Assembly (NCBI GenBank): GCA_019750455.1
Contig: JAIEOM010000001.1
Location: 1-63,665, forward strand
Length of the DNA stretch: 63,665 nt
Source of the DNA: Sphingomonadales bacterium
GTDB lineage: Bacteria; Pseudomonadota; Alphaproteobacteria; Sphingomonadales; Sphingomonadaceae
Direction: 5' to 3'
The notes under the pieces are model-generated. The model did not search any database, was not told where the DNA came from, and worked only from the letters and a program-made list of their open reading frames with translations. The position numbers and the translations under genes are program-made. Shown in pieces: positions 44,383-54,512 of the stretch (its first letter is position 1; each line of letters begins with the position of its first letter).

Positions 44383-44802
44383 ATGGTGCCCGACATTCTC
44401 CCCCATGACCCTGCGCTGCCCGCTGAGGGAGACAATGCGCCGGTCGCCGGTCGCCGCTCAGCACCGCGCCTCGGATTGGCGCTGCCGGCACGGTTCTTGT
44501 CGATCTACTCGCAGCAGTCCTGCATTGTCATGGACCTCTCGTGCACCGGCGCACGCATTGCCCTCGCGCGTCCGGTCGGGGAGGGGCAATCGGGCTATCT
44601 CGCTGTTGGCCGTATGGAGATATTCGGCATGATCGTGCGCGCCGAGCGCGGCGATGAGCTGGCGGTCAACGCGATGGTCTTCGATGAACCGATCCCGCAC
44701 AACACTGTGCTGGCGGTGAGAAGCCTCGCGGAGACCATCGACGAGCGCGAGCACAGGGACCTGCGCGAGCAGGTGCGGCGCTGGGTGGCCGGGGAGAACT
44801 GA
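44383..44802 (+). CDS. PilZ-domain protein, copy 2
   Basis: 139 residues from ATG 44383; an in-frame start at 44269 overlapping copy 1 is possible but its residues are not family-like. RRSAPRLGLALPARF and MDLSCTGARIAL give both c-di-GMP motifs in canonical form (RxxxR-like and DxSxxG). C-terminal ends of both copies (ER/E-RR or LREQVRRWV versus LIETARSWV) align, showing tandem duplication. Likely a cytoplasmic c-di-GMP receptor; the partner is unknown. Confidence 0.82.
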   Translation: MVPDILPHDPALPAEGDNAPVAGRRSAPRLGLALPARFLSIYSQQSCIVMDLSCTGARIALARPVGEGQSGYLAVGRMEIFGMIVRAERGDELAVNAMVFDEPIPHNTVLAVRSLAETIDEREHRDLREQVRRWVAGEN

Positions 44803-44834
44803 CCCTTCCTCCGTCAGGCGGCACGTCAAGCCCC

Positions 44835-44863
44835 TTGCCAAAGCAGGCAAAGCCGCCTATCTG
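44835..44863 (+). promoter_or_regulatory. Candidate sigma-70 promoter of the rimP-nusA-infB operon
   Basis: TTGCCA (44835-44840) and TATCTG (44858-44863) with 17-bp spacing, about 100 bp before the rimP start. The leader between them and rimP contains a GC-rich imperfect hairpin (near 44905-44935). Confidence 0.35.
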
Positions 44864-44966
44864 CGGCGCCAATCCCGACATTGTCGATGCAAGGTTTGGA
44901 TGCTGGCGCCGCACGGGGCCGGCCCGAAACCGCATTCGTGCAATGTCCTGCCAGTGAAAGATCCGT

Positions 44967-45533
44967 GTGACCGATATCGCCCGCCTGACCCAGCTGATCG
45001 AACCCGAAGCGACCGCGCTCGGGTTTGAACTGGTGCGCGTGGCGATGGTCCCCTCGGAAGCCGGCGACGGCGGCATGGCACTCCAGATCATGGCCGAAGA
45101 CCCGGCGACAGGCCAACTGGTGCTTGACCAGTGCGCCGCTCTGTCGCGCCGCATCTCCGATGCGATCGACGCGGCCGAGGAAGCGGGCGAGGAACTGGTC
45201 GAAGGTGCCTATCACCTCGAAGTCAGCTCGCCCGGCATCGACCGTCCGCTCACCCGCGACAAGGATTTCGCCAACTGGGCCGGGCACGAAGTGCGGATCG
45301 TCATGGACAAGGCCTATCCCGGCCAGCGCGTTAACAAGGGCGTGCTCGGCGGGCTTGAGGATGGTATGGTCCTCGTCAAGGAAGTGAAGGCGGGCGATGT
45401 CCGCCTGCCGCTTGCAGACATTCATTCCGCGAAGCTCGTCCTCACCGACGCGCTGATCGCCGCCACCCGCCCACTGGACACCAGTGGGGCCGACGAACTC
45501 ATCGAAGAAGATACAGAGAAGGCAGACGACTGA
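44967..45533 (+). CDS. rimP: Ribosome maturation factor RimP
   Basis: 188 residues from a GTG start. Two-domain RimP: an N-terminal alpha/beta domain (ALGFELVRVAM, LDQCAALSRRISDAID) and the SPGIDRPLTRDKDFANWAG junction motif, then a C-terminal SH3-like barrel. It assists 30S subunit maturation. It is followed by nusA with one base of overlap, the standard gene order. The acidic C-terminal tail (about 175-188) is typical. Confidence 0.95.
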   Translation: MTDIARLTQLIEPEATALGFELVRVAMVPSEAGDGGMALQIMAEDPATGQLVLDQCAALSRRISDAIDAAEEAGEELVEGAYHLEVSSPGIDRPLTRDKDFANWAGHEVRIVMDKAYPGQRVNKGVLGGLEDGMVLVKEVKAGDVRLPLADIHSAKLVLTDALIAATRPLDTSGADELIEEDTEKADD

Positions 45534-47158
45534 TGAGTGCCATTTCCGCCAACAAGGCCGAACTCCTCGCGATCGCCAACGCGGTCGCCTCGGAAAAGAT
45601 GATCGACAAGGCGATCGTCATCGAGGCGATGGAAGAAGCGATCCAGAAATCGGCGCGCAACCGCTATGGTGCGGAAAACGACATCCGTGCCAAGCTCGAT
45701 CCGCTGACCGGCGATCTGACGCTGTGGCGCGTGGTCGAGGTGGTCGAAGAGGTCGAGGACTACTTCAAGCAGGTCGATCTGAAGCAGGCCGAAAAGCTCC
45801 AGCCGGGCGCCAAGGTCGGTGACTTCATCGTCGATCCGCTGCCCCCGGTCGATCTGGGCCGTATCGACGCGCAGTCCGCCAAGCAGGTGATCTTCCAGAA
45901 GGTCCGCGATGCCGAGCGCGAGCGCCAGTATGAGGAATTCAAGGACCGCCAGGGCGAAGTCATCACCGGCGTGATCAAGTCGGTCGAATTCGGCCACGTG
46001 ATCGTCAACCTCGGCCGCGCCGAGGGCGTGATCCGCCGTGACCAGCAGATTCCCCGCGAAGCCGCCCGCACCGGCGAGCGTGTCCGCGCGCTCATCACCA
46101 AGGTCGAGCGCAATAATCGCGGCCCGCAGATTTTCCTCAGCCGCGCGCATCCCGACTTCATGAAGAAGCTGTTCGCGCAGGAAGTGCCGGAAATCTACGA
46201 CAACATCATCGAGATCAAGGCTGCCGCCCGCGATCCGGGCAGCCGCGCCAAGATCGGCGTGATCAGCCGCGATTCCAGCATTGATCCGGTCGGCGCTTGC
46301 GTCGGCATGAAGGGCAGTCGCGTCCAGGCCGTCGTGCAGGAACTCCAGGGCGAGAAGATCGACATTATCCCCTGGTCGGAAGACACCGCGACCTTCGTGG
46401 TCAACGCGCTCCAGCCCGCCACGGTCAGCCGCGTCGTTCTCGATGAAGACGATGGCCGCATCGAAGTGGTGGTGCCGGACGACCAGCTGAGCCTCGCGAT
46501 CGGCCGCCGCGGCCAGAACGTGCGTCTGGCGAGCCAGCTCACCGGCCACCAGATCGACATCATGACCGAGGAAGAGGCTTCCGAGAAGCGTTCCAAGGAA
46601 TTCGCCGAGCGTTCGAAGATGTTCGAGGAAGAGCTCGACGTGGACGAAACCCTCTCGCAGCTGCTGGTGGCCGAAGGCTTCGCCGAGCTGGAGGAAGTCG
46701 CTTATGTCGACCTCGCCGAACTGGCGAGCATCGAAGGCTTCGACGAGGAACTGGCCGAGGAACTCCAGAGCCGTGCCCTCGAGGCGCTCGAGCGTCAGGA
46801 AGCTGCGCACCGCGAAGTGCGCCGCGGCCTCGGCGTGGAAGACGCGCTGGCCGAAATTCCGCACCTTACCGAAGCGATGCTTGTCACGCTCGGCAAGGCG
46901 GGGATCAAGACCCTCGACGATCTCGCCGATCTCGCCACCGACGAACTGATCGCCAAGAAGCGCGAAGCGCCGCGCCGCCGGAACAACACCGATGGCCCGC
47001 CGCAGCGTCGTCCGCAGCGCGAAACCGACAAGGGCGGCGTGCTGGGCGAATACGGCCTGTCCGAAGAGCAGGGCAACGAGATCATCATGGCCGCGCGCGC
47101 GCACTGGTTCGAGGATGAGCCCACCGAGGAGGCCGCCCATGCGGACTCCACCCAATGA
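45533..47158 (+). CDS. nusA: Transcription termination/antitermination factor NusA
   Basis: 541 residues: N-terminal RNA-polymerase-binding domain (1-125), S1 domain (about 135-200, [21 protein letters not shown]), two KH domains (about 200-345, [18 protein letters not shown] and [14 protein letters not shown]), then two helix-hairpin-helix acidic repeats ([23 protein letters not shown] and [11 protein letters not shown]). This length and repeat content is usual for alphaproteobacteria. It regulates pausing and termination. Confidence 0.96.
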   Translation: MSAISANKAELLAIANAVASEKMIDKAIVIEAMEEAIQKSARNRYGAENDIRAKLDPLTGDLTLWRVVEVVEEVEDYFKQVDLKQAEKLQPGAKVGDFIVDPLPPVDLGRIDAQSAKQVIFQKVRDAERERQYEEFKDRQGEVITGVIKSVEFGHVIVNLGRAEGVIRRDQQIPREAARTGERVRALITKVERNNRGPQIFLSRAHPDFMKKLFAQEVPEIYDNIIEIKAAARDPGSRAKIGVISRDSSIDPVGACVGMKGSRVQAVVQELQGEKIDIIPWSEDTATFVVNALQPATVSRVVLDEDDGRIEVVVPDDQLSLAIGRRGQNVRLASQLTGHQIDIMTEEEASEKRSKEFAERSKMFEEELDVDETLSQLLVAEGFAELEEVAYVDLAELASIEGFDEELAEELQSRALEALERQEAAHREVRRGLGVEDALAEIPHLTEAMLVTLGKAGIKTLDDLADLATDELIAKKREAPRRRNNTDGPPQRRPQRETDKGGVLGEYGLSEEQGNEIIMAARAHWFEDEPTEEAAHADSTQ

Positions 47159-47918
47159 GCGCCTGACGTCCGACATCGACGGGCCTGAGCTTTCCGCTGC
47201 TGCGGGGAGCGAGCGGCGCTGCATCCTCTCCGGGGAAACCTCGGCGCGGGACGGACTGGTGCGTCTGGCAATTTCGCCTGACGGGCTGGTGCTGCCCGAT
47301 GCCGCAGCCAAGGCTCCCGGACGCGGTGCGTGGATCGGCGTGACCCGCACGCAGCTTGAAGAAGCGGTGAGCGATGGCCATCTGAAGAAGGCGCTGATGC
47401 GCGCCTTCAAGGGCGCGCCTCTCACCATTCCCGACGATCTTCCCGCAAGGGTTGAAGCGGCGCTGGCGCGTCATCTTGGCGACCGTCTGGGGCTGGAACT
47501 GCGTTCGGGCAACATTGTCATGGGTTCGGCCCGGATCGAGGAACAGGCGCGCAGCGGGCGGATCGCCGTGCTGCTTCATGCCAGCGATTCCAGCGAAGAC
47601 GGACGGCGCAAGCTCGACCAGGCCTGGCGCGTGGGCAATGATGCCGAAGGATCGGGCCAGCGCGGCACGGTCTTGCCACTGGACCGCACCGCGCTGTCTG
47701 TGGCATTGGGCCGCGACAATGTGGTCCACCTGGGGGTCGCCGGCCATCCGGGTGACATGCGGGCAGGAACCCGCGTGCTCCAGGCGGTATCCCGGCTGGT
47801 GCAATATGCCGGGCAGGATCGGGCGAACGCGACCAACGAAGACGGCCGGGACGCTCCCGGCGACGCTGACCGGCCTGCGGGCGGGGCGGCGACAATTGAT
47901 GAATACGTGAAGGACTGA
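47139..47918 (+). CDS. ylxR: YlxR (DUF448) fused to an L7Ae-like domain
   Basis: 259 residues from ATG 47139, which lies inside the nusA end (20-bp overlap) behind GAGGAGG. The YlxR domain (about 24-100) has RRCILSGETSARDGLVRLAISPDG and APGRGAWIGVTRTQLEEAV. A second domain (about 115-235) with SGNIVMGSARIEEQARSGRIAVLLHASDSSEDG is L7Ae/Gadd45-like. YlxR proteins bind RNA, including RNase P RNA, in other bacteria. The fused form is common in alphaproteobacteria. Confidence 0.88.
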   Translation: MRTPPNERLTSDIDGPELSAAAGSERRCILSGETSARDGLVRLAISPDGLVLPDAAAKAPGRGAWIGVTRTQLEEAVSDGHLKKALMRAFKGAPLTIPDDLPARVEAALARHLGDRLGLELRSGNIVMGSARIEEQARSGRIAVLLHASDSSEDGRRKLDQAWRVGNDAEGSGQRGTVLPLDRTALSVALGRDNVVHLGVAGHPGDMRAGTRVLQAVSRLVQYAGQDRANATNEDGRDAPGDADRPAGGAATIDEYVKD

Positions 47919-47927
47919 CGAGCGATA

Positions 47928-50486
47928 ATGAGCGACGACAACGACAACCAGCGCACTCGCAAACCCCTGGGCCTCAAGCGCTCGGTGGACGCGGGCGAGG
48001 TCAAGCAGACCTTCAGCCACGGCCGCACCAACAAGGTGGTGGTCGAGGTGAAGCGTCGCCGTGTGCTCGGCAAGCCGGGTGAGGCCGCTCCGCCGCCTGC
48101 GCCCGAACCGGTCGTGGCCGCTCCGCCGCCGCCCCCGCCGCCGCCTGCCGCTCCCGCGCCGCGCCCCGCGCGTCCGGCCCCCGCGGGCGAGACCCCGCAG
48201 GAGCGCGTGAAGCGCCTTCAGCTCGAAGCCGAGGAAGAGCGCCTGCGCCTCGCCGAGGAAGCGCGCAAGCGTGAAGAGGCCGAAGCCCGCGAACGCGAAG
48301 AGGAAGAGCGTCGCCGCGCCGAGGAAAATCGCCGCGCCGAGGAAGAGGCTGAGCGCCAGCGCGCTGAAGCCGCCAATGCCCCGGTGCAGCCCGAGGCAGC
48401 ACCTGCGGCCGAGGCGCCTGCTGCGGCGGCCGAGGCAGCTCCTGCCGCGCCTGTCGCCACTGCGGCCGCCGTGCCCGCTGCCCGCCGCTTCACGCCGGTC
48501 GAACGGCCCGAGCCCAAGCGCCCCTCGGCGCCCGAGGTCAAGCCCAAGAAGAAGGACGACAAGCGCGCCGCGCCGAGCGACGAGGGCAAGGATAACCGCC
48601 GTTCGGGCAAGCTGACGGTCACCCGTGCCTTGAACGAGGACGAAGGCCGCCGCGCCCGCAGCCTCGCCGCGCTGAAGCGCGCGCGCGAGAAGGAGCGCCG
48701 CGGTCAGGGCGGCCCCAGCAAGCCGCGCGAAAAGCAGGTGCGCGATGTGGTCGTCCCCGAGGCGATCACCGTTAGCGAACTCGCCAACCGCATGGCCGAG
48801 AAGGGCGCCGACCTCGTGAAGGCGCTGTTCAACATGGGCATGATGGTCACGGTCAACCAGACCATCGACCAGGACACCGCCGAGCTGCTGGTCGAGGAGT
48901 TCGGCCACAACATCACCCGTGTATCCGCGAGCGATGTCGATATCGACACCAGCGCCGACGAAGATCCCATCGAAACCCTGGTGCCGCGTCCGCCGGTGGT
49001 GACGATCATGGGCCATGTCGATCACGGCAAGACCAGCCTGCTCGATGCCCTGCGCGGCACCGACGTGGTGAAGGGTGAGGCTGGCGGCATCACCCAGCAC
49101 ATCGGCGCCTACCAGATCACCACCAAGGACAAGCAGAAGATCACCTTCCTCGACACGCCCGGTCACGCGGCGTTCACCGAAATGCGCATGCGCGGTGCCA
49201 ATGTCACCGACATCGTCATTCTGGTTGTCGCGGGCGATGACGGGCTGATGCCGCAGACCATCGAGGCGATCAACCACACCAAGGCGGCCGGCGTGCCGAT
49301 GATCGTGGCGATCACCAAGTCGGACAAGCCCGAGTTCAACCCGCAGAAGATCCGCGAGCGTCTGCTCGAACACGAGATCGTGGTGGAGGCGATGTCGGGC
49401 GATGTGCAGGACGTGGAGGTTTCGGCCAAGACCGGCGCGGGGCTCGACAAGCTGATCGAGGCGATCGGTCTCCAGGCCGAACTGCTCGAACTGAAGGCGC
49501 GGCCCGACCGCGATGCCGAGGCAACCGTGATCGAAGCCCAGCTCGACAAGGGCCGCGGCCCGGTTGCGACCGTGCTCGTCACCCGCGGGACGCTGAAGCG
49601 CGGCGATACCTTCGTGGTCGGCACGCAGAGCGGCAAGGTCCGCGCGATCGTCGACGACAAGGGTCAGCAGCTCAAGGAAGCCGGCCCGTCGATGCCGGTC
49701 GAAGTGCTCGGCCTCGGCGGCGTGCCGTCGGCCGGTGACAACCTCACCGTGGTCGAGAACGAACAGCGCGCCCGCGAGGTTGCCAAGTATCGTCAGGAAC
49801 TCGCCACCGAAAAGCGCACCGCGCTGGCTCCGACCAATTTCGACACGATGTTCAACAACCTCGCCTCCAACGTCATCGAATTTCCGGTGGTGGTGAAGGC
49901 GGACGTGCAGGGCTCGGTCGAAGCGATCGTCAATGCGCTCCACAACCTCTCGAACGACGAGATCAAGGTGCGCGTGCTGAACGCGGGCGTTGGTGCGATC
50001 ACCGAGAGCGACGTGCTGCTGGCGGGCGCATCGAAGGCGCCGATCATCGGCTTCAACGTGCGTCCCAACGCCAAGGCGCGCGAGCTGCTGAAGCGCGATA
50101 ACGTGCGGATGATGTATTACGATGTCATCTACCACCTCACCGATGCCATCGCCAAGGAGATGGCGGGCGAGCTCGGGCCGGAGCGGATCGAAACCGTGGT
50201 CGGCCGTGCCGAGGTCAAGCAGGTCTTCCCGGCGGGCAAGAAGGACAAGGCAGCGGGTCTGCTGGTTCTGGAAGGCGCAATCCGCAAGGGCCTGTTCGCA
50301 CGCCTCACCCGTCAGGATGTCATCGTGTCGGCTACCAAGATCGCCTCGCTGCGGCGGTTCAAGGACGACGTGGACGAAGTCCGCACCGGTCTCGAATGCG
50401 GCGTGGTGCTGGAAGACACGAACGACATCAAGCCGGGCGACAACCTCGAAGTCTTCTCGGTCGAGGAGCGTGAGCGGACTCTGTGA
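47928..50486 (+). CDS. infB: Translation initiation factor IF-2
   Basis: 852 residues. The N-terminal 300 residues are a low-complexity Glu/Arg/Ala and Pro-rich region (a charged helix about 85-150); then the IF2_N motif and the GTPase: G1 GHVDHGKTS (about 360), G3 DTPGHAAF, G4 TKSD. The last is TKSD where most IF-2s have NKxD; a minor variant that should be checked. Domains II-IV follow. It delivers initiator tRNA to the 30S subunit. Confidence 0.97.
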   Translation: MSDDNDNQRTRKPLGLKRSVDAGEVKQTFSHGRTNKVVVEVKRRRVLGKPGEAAPPPAPEPVVAAPPPPPPPPAAPAPRPARPAPAGETPQERVKRLQLEAEEERLRLAEEARKREEAEAREREEEERRRAEENRRAEEEAERQRAEAANAPVQPEAAPAAEAPAAAAEAAPAAPVATAAAVPAARRFTPVERPEPKRPSAPEVKPKKKDDKRAAPSDEGKDNRRSGKLTVTRALNEDEGRRARSLAALKRAREKERRGQGGPSKPREKQVRDVVVPEAITVSELANRMAEKGADLVKALFNMGMMVTVNQTIDQDTAELLVEEFGHNITRVSASDVDIDTSADEDPIETLVPRPPVVTIMGHVDHGKTSLLDALRGTDVVKGEAGGITQHIGAYQITTKDKQKITFLDTPGHAAFTEMRMRGANVTDIVILVVAGDDGLMPQTIEAINHTKAAGVPMIVAITKSDKPEFNPQKIRERLLEHEIVVEAMSGDVQDVEVSAKTGAGLDKLIEAIGLQAELLELKARPDRDAEATVIEAQLDKGRGPVATVLVTRGTLKRGDTFVVGTQSGKVRAIVDDKGQQLKEAGPSMPVEVLGLGGVPSAGDNLTVVENEQRAREVAKYRQELATEKRTALAPTNFDTMFNNLASNVIEFPVVVKADVQGSVEAIVNALHNLSNDEIKVRVLNAGVGAITESDVLLAGASKAPIIGFNVRPNAKARELLKRDNVRMMYYDVIYHLTDAIAKEMAGELGPERIETVVGRAEVKQVFPAGKKDKAAGLLVLEGAIRKGLFARLTRQDVIVSATKIASLRRFKDDVDEVRTGLECGVVLEDTNDIKPGDNLEVFSVEERERTL

Positions 50487-50929
50487 GCTTGAACGACCCT
50501 CACTATCCAGACGATGCCGGGCAGTCGCCGCACACGGCGCTGCTCGGCTCGGAATTCGTGAGCTGGGACGAATCCGCCCAGACCGCCACCATGCGCTTCA
50601 CCGTCAAGCGCGAGGTCTGCACCTGGCGCGGGGGCGTGCAGGGCGGGCTGGTTGCAGGCTACCTCGATGACGTGATGGGCTACGCCTATGTCGCGGCCAC
50701 CGGCGGCGTGATGGCGCCGCTCAACCTCGACATCTCGATGAGCCTCATCCGCCTGATCCCCGAAGGCGCGACCATCATCGGCAAAGGCCGCGTGGTGAAG
50801 GCAGGGCAGCGGGTGATCTTCCTCGAAGGGGAGTTGCTGGCGGAGGACGGCACGATCTACGCCCGCTCCACCTCAACCGCGATTCCCACCCCGCGCCCGA
50901 CGCCGACCGAAACCGGAATGGAGCGATAA
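50483..50929 (+). CDS. PaaI-family thioesterase
   Basis: 148 residues from a GTG that overlaps the infB stop by GTGA. Hotdog fold with the PaaI motif GGVQGGLVAGYLDDVMGYA and the strand LNLDISMSLIRLIPEGATIIGKGRVV. Acyl-CoA thioesterase of unknown chain specificity. Its place inside the translation operon is by coupling only; no functional link is obvious. Confidence 0.85.
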   Translation: MSLNDPHYPDDAGQSPHTALLGSEFVSWDESAQTATMRFTVKREVCTWRGGVQGGLVAGYLDDVMGYAYVAATGGVMAPLNLDISMSLIRLIPEGATIIGKGRVVKAGQRVIFLEGELLAEDGTIYARSTSTAIPTPRPTPTETGMER

Positions 50930-51486
50930 TGCCCGCGGGCGACCAGCGCTATCTGGCGTTGCTGGGCAGCATCAATGTGGGCGGCAACCGGATCACCATG
51001 GCCGATCTCACACTTGCGCTGGAAGAGGCCGGGTTTCGCGACGTTGTGACGGTTGCAGCCAGCGGCAATGTGATTCTGAGCGACACCCGCGATCCGGCCA
51101 GCATTGAAGTCGCGCTCGAAAGCGTGATCGCTGCGCGCTACGGGTTCAAATCCTGCGCCATGGTCCGCACCCGCGATCAGGTGCGCGCCGCGATTGACGA
51201 AAACCCGTTCCACGGCACCGGGCCGCAGCACGGGTCGGACAAGATGGTCCACTCGATCTTCCTGAGCCGGCAACCCGACCGCGCAGATTTCGATCAGCTT
51301 GTGGCGGACCACCGCGCCCGAGGCGGCGAGCGGCTGGCGATGGGTGACCGCGTGCTATTTCTTGATTATGTCCACGGGGTGGGCGTGTCGGACCTGTCGA
51401 ACAAGACGCTGGAGCGCAGGCTCCGCTGCAAAGGCACAGCGCGCAACATGAACTCGCTCAAGAACCTCCTGTCGAAGATGACCTGA
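50929..51486 (+). CDS. DUF1697 family protein
   Basis: 185 residues from ATG 50929 sharing one base with the preceding stop (TAATG). DUF1697 is recognised from [35 protein letters not shown], and the end [19 protein letters not shown] plus [11 protein letters not shown]. It is a small conserved cytoplasmic protein of unknown function, predicted ferredoxin-like fold. Cotranscribed with infB and rbfA. Confidence 0.87.
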   Translation: MPAGDQRYLALLGSINVGGNRITMADLTLALEEAGFRDVVTVAASGNVILSDTRDPASIEVALESVIAARYGFKSCAMVRTRDQVRAAIDENPFHGTGPQHGSDKMVHSIFLSRQPDRADFDQLVADHRARGGERLAMGDRVLFLDYVHGVGVSDLSNKTLERRLRCKGTARNMNSLKNLLSKMT

Positions 51487-51490
51487 CGCC

Positions 51491-51898
51491 ATGGCCGCCA
51501 AGCAACCCTTCACCGCCGAACAGCAATCCGTCCGCGTCCTCAAGGTGGGCGAGCGGGTGCGGCATATCCTGTCCGAACTGCTCGCGCGCGGTGAGGTGCA
51601 TGACGATGTTGTCAGCGCGGCGCACATCTCGGTCACCGAGGTGCGCATGACGCCCGATCTTCGCCACGCGACCGCCTATGTGAAGCCGCTGCTGGGTGCG
51701 GGGGACGAGGATGTGGTCAAGGCGCTGCGCCAGAACACCGCTTTTCTCCAGCGCGAGGTCGCTCAGCGGCTCGGGCTGAAGTTCGCGCCCAAGCTGAAGT
51801 TCCGCAAGGATGAAAGCTTTGCCGAGGCCGACCGGATCGAGGCGCTGCTGCGCGATCCCAAGGTCCTGCGCGACCTCGGGGATGAGGACGAAGACTAA
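51491..51898 (+). CDS. rbfA: Ribosome-binding factor A
   Basis: 135 residues. KH-like Rbf[23 protein letters not shown]-type helix, [21 protein letters not shown] and [27 protein letters not shown]. It helps 16S 5'-end processing and cold adaptation. It is the end of the infB operon; its stop overlaps the convergent yceI stop by four bases. Confidence 0.96.
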   Translation: MAAKQPFTAEQQSVRVLKVGERVRHILSELLARGEVHDDVVSAAHISVTEVRMTPDLRHATAYVKPLLGAGDEDVVKALRQNTAFLQREVAQRLGLKFAPKLKFRKDESFAEADRIEALLRDPKVLRDLGDEDED

Positions 51899-52479
51899 CG
51901 CGGCACCATCCGCGCTTTCAGCGTGATATCGACCTTGTTGCCGACCAGCAGCTGGTAGGACTTCATCCCGAAATCGCGCCGGTCGATGGTCGTTGTGCCG
52001 GTGAAGCTGACAGGCTTGCCACTTTGTGCCACCGGATCGCTGTCGAAGGTCACGGCAAGGCTGGCCGGACGGGTCACGCCGCGTGCGGTCAGTTCGCCCG
52101 AAACCACGCCCTCCGTGGCGCTCGACAGCTTGAGAGATCGGCCGGTGAAACGGATCGTGGGATATTTCTCGACCCAGAAGAACTTGTCGCCCCGCAGCCG
52201 CGCCAGCGTGACGCTGTCGGGCGCCTGGATCGCGGTCGCATCGAAGGTCACGTCGATCACCGCCTTGTCCGGTGCGCCGGGTACGATGGTGACCGCGCCC
52301 TCCATCCGCGGGAACTTGGCCGTCTTGCTCGACAGGCCGAAGAAGGGGACCTTGGCCGATACATTGCTGGCCGAGGCATCAAGCGTGTAGCGTTGCGGCA
52401 CGGCGGACGCGTTGGCCAGCGCGAACAGCGCCAGCAGCGGCAGCATCATGATGCGAAGCAGAGGCATGCGAACGGTCAT
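51895..52479 (-). CDS. YceI-family periplasmic protein
   Basis: 194 residues from ATG 52479 with GGAGAAAAGG upstream. Signal peptide (hydrophobic core about 5-22, ANASAV), then the YceI lipocalin-like barrel: [45 protein letters not shown] and [27 protein letters not shown]. It probably binds an isoprenoid or polyprenyl ligand in the periplasm. It interrupts the usual rbfA-truB order on the opposite strand. Confidence 0.9.
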   Translation of the reverse strand: MTVRMPLLRIMMLPLLALFALANASAVPQRYTLDASASNVSAKVPFFGLSSKTAKFPRMEGAVTIVPGAPDKAVIDVTFDATAIQAPDSVTLARLRGDKFFWVEKYPTIRFTGRSLKLSSATEGVVSGELTARGVTRPASLAVTFDSDPVAQSGKPVSFTGTTTIDRRDFGMKSYQLLVGNKVDITLKARMVPR

Positions 52480-52560
52480 CCTTTTCTCCATACGCATGAA
52501 CAGGGCAAAAGGTTCACCTCCGCGCTCGCTCGCAGCTCGGTAAAGCGATAGGCAGCGGCC

Positions 52561-53136
52561 ATGGCCAAGCTCTACTTCTACTATGCCAGCATGAACGCAG
52601 GCAAATCCTCGCACCTGCTCCAGGCCGATTTCAACTATCGCGAGCGGGGGATGCGCACGATGCTGTGGACCGCCGCGCTCGATAGCCGGTCGCAAGGCAT
52701 GGTGCGCAGCCGCATCGGGCTGGAGAGCGATGCCCACAAATTTGCGTCCGAAACCGACCTGTGGGCCACCATCAGCGCCGCGCACAAGGTGGAACCGCTC
52801 GATTGTGTGCTGGTGGATGAGGCACAATTTCTGACCGGCGATCAGGTCTGGCAGCTCGCCCGGCTGGCGGACGAGGCGGGGATTCCGGTGCTCTGCTATG
52901 GCCTGCGCACGGACTTTCAGGGGGAGCTGTTCCCCGGATCGGCAGTGCTGCTCGGGATCGCGGATGCGCTCGTCGAGCTGAAGGCCGTGTGCCACTGCGG
53001 GCGCAAGGCGACGATGAACCTGCGCGTCGATGAAAGCGGGGCGGCGGTCAAGCAGGGCGCGCAGACCGAGATCGGCGGCAACGACCGTTATGTCGCGCTG
53101 TGCCGGAAGCATTTTTCCCAGGCGCTGGGGGAATGA
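52561..53136 (+). CDS. tdk: Thymidine kinase (type II)
   Basis: 191 residues. P-loop MNAGKSSHLL (about 11-20), the catalytic Glu in VDEAQF (about 89), the Zn lasso with CHCGRKA and a second Cys pair ending in LCRKHF, and the thymidine loop GGNDRY. It phosphorylates deoxythymidine for salvage. It overlaps truB by ATGA and lies divergently 81 bp from yceI. Confidence 0.95.
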   Translation: MAKLYFYYASMNAGKSSHLLQADFNYRERGMRTMLWTAALDSRSQGMVRSRIGLESDAHKFASETDLWATISAAHKVEPLDCVLVDEAQFLTGDQVWQLARLADEAGIPVLCYGLRTDFQGELFPGSAVLLGIADALVELKAVCHCGRKATMNLRVDESGAAVKQGAQTEIGGNDRYVALCRKHFSQALGE

Positions 53137-54053
53137 GCGGGCCGCTTTCAGGCTGGCTGATCCTCGACAAGCCGCGCGGGATGGGCAGCACCCAAGGTGT
53201 GAGCGCGGTCAAGCGCGTGCTACGGCAGAACGGCTATGCGAAAACCAAAGTCGGCCACGGTGGGACTCTCGATCCGCTGGCCGAAGGCGTGCTGCCGATT
53301 GCCTTGGGCGAGGCGACCAAGCTTGCCGGACGGATGCTGGATAGCGACAAGATCTACGCGTTTACAGTGAAGTTTGGGGAGGAGACCGACACGCTCGATA
53401 CCGAAGGTCCGGTGATTGCCACCAGCGATGTGCGGCCGACAATGGCCGAGATCGAGGCTGTGCTGCCGCGTTTCACCGGGCCTATCGAACAGGTGCCCCC
53501 GGCTTATTCGGCGCTGAAGGTGGACGGCCAGCGCGCTTATGATCTGGCGCGGGCGGGGGAGGCGGTGGCGCTCAAGGCACGCAGCGTTACCATCCATTCG
53601 CTCCATGTCACGGCGGGGGCAGGCGAGGGGGGGCTGGATGCTGTGACCCTCGTCGCCCATGTTTCCAAGGGCACCTACATTCGCAGCCTAGCCCGCGACA
53701 TTGCGCAGGCCCTTGGCACCTGTGGTCACGTGACCTACCTGCGACGCATCAAGGCGGGGCCGTTCCGCGAAGAACAGGCGATTTCGCTGGACAAACTGGA
53801 GCAAACCGCTAAGGGCGCAGGCCTTGAATACCTACTCCTGCCGCTGGAGGCAGGGCTGGACGACATCCCGGCCCTCAGCCTCGACCAGACAAGCGCGCAG
53901 GCGGTCCGACAGGGCCGGGTGCTGTCTGGCATGCCCCAATCATCCGGGCTCTACCTTGCGAAACTGGGCTCTGTCCCGGTCGCGCTGATGGAAGTTTCGG
54001 ATGGGACGGCCACGGTCGTCAGGGGTTTCAATCTACCCGATGTCGCTGAGTAA
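53133..54053 (+). CDS. truB: tRNA pseudouridine(55) synthase
   Basis: 306 residues from ATG 53133 (MSGPLSGWLILDKPRGMGST, the usual TruB opening), overlapping the tdk stop. The catalytic Asp is in HGGTLDPLAEGVLP (about 45), and YSALKVDGQRAYDLARAGE and CSKGTYIRSLARDI-type (SKGTYIRSLARDIAQALG) motifs are present. It makes pseudouridine 55 in the T-loop of tRNAs. rpsO follows 12 bp later. Confidence 0.96.
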   Translation: MSGPLSGWLILDKPRGMGSTQGVSAVKRVLRQNGYAKTKVGHGGTLDPLAEGVLPIALGEATKLAGRMLDSDKIYAFTVKFGEETDTLDTEGPVIATSDVRPTMAEIEAVLPRFTGPIEQVPPAYSALKVDGQRAYDLARAGEAVALKARSVTIHSLHVTAGAGEGGLDAVTLVAHVSKGTYIRSLARDIAQALGTCGHVTYLRRIKAGPFREEQAISLDKLEQTAKGAGLEYLLLPLEAGLDDIPALSLDQTSAQAVRQGRVLSGMPQSSGLYLAKLGSVPVALMEVSDGTATVVRGFNLPDVAE

Positions 54054-54065
54054 GAGAGAAAAAAT

Positions 54066-54335
54066 ATGTCGGTGACCGCCGAAAAGAAGCAGGAAATCAT
54101 CTCGTCCAACGCCCGTGATCCCAAGGACACCGGCAGCCCCGAAGTGCAGGTCGCGATCCTCACCGAGCGCATCCGCAACCTCACCGAGCACTTCAAGGAT
54201 CACCACAAGGACAACCACTCGCGTCGTGGCTTGCTGATGATGGTGAACAAGCGTCGCACGCTGCTCGCCTACCTCAAGAAGAAGGATGTCGAGCGCTACA
54301 ACGCCCTGATCCAGAAGCTGGGTCTGCGTAAGTAA
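54066..54335 (+). CDS. rpsO: 30S ribosomal protein S15
   Basis: 89 residues, exactly the usual length, with [39 protein letters not shown] and the C-terminal [12 protein letters not shown]. It binds 16S rRNA in the central domain. The rpsO-pnp order is universal in this group; a terminator separates the two here. Confidence 0.98.
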   Translation: MSVTAEKKQEIISSNARDPKDTGSPEVQVAILTERIRNLTEHFKDHHKDNHSRRGLLMMVNKRRTLLAYLKKKDVERYNALIQKLGLRK

Positions 54336-54347
54336 GAGTTTCGCGTT

Positions 54348-54373
54348 GAAAGGCGGCTCAAGGGCCGCCTTTC
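54348..54373 (+). terminator. Terminator between rpsO and pnp
   Basis: GAAAGGCGGC and GCCGCCTTTC form a perfect ten-pair stem with a six-base loop, followed by TCGCATTT. It may act partially, as in many rpsO-pnp pairs. The 139-bp leader of pnp that follows holds no gene. Confidence 0.7.
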
Positions 54374-54512
54374 TCGCATTTGGGGCCCGCAGACATCCGG
54401 TCTGACGCGCCTCGGGGCCGAACCAGTGCCCCGCACCGGACCGGGACGGTTCTTTCCCCGGCACATGAGGCCCCGCCCGGCAATATGGCCGCGCGGGTCA
54501 GAAGGAAAACCA

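Noticed and set aside
47085-50135. Open frame of about 1000 codons on the minus strand, opposite infB
   Set aside because: The opposite strand encodes IF-2 and YlxR with full motifs. The reading is a low-complexity His/Arg mirror.
53724-53735. GGTCACGTGACC palindrome inside truB
   Set aside because: Only the CACGTG core fits parS; flanks do not match, and the bases encode the TruB reading frame.
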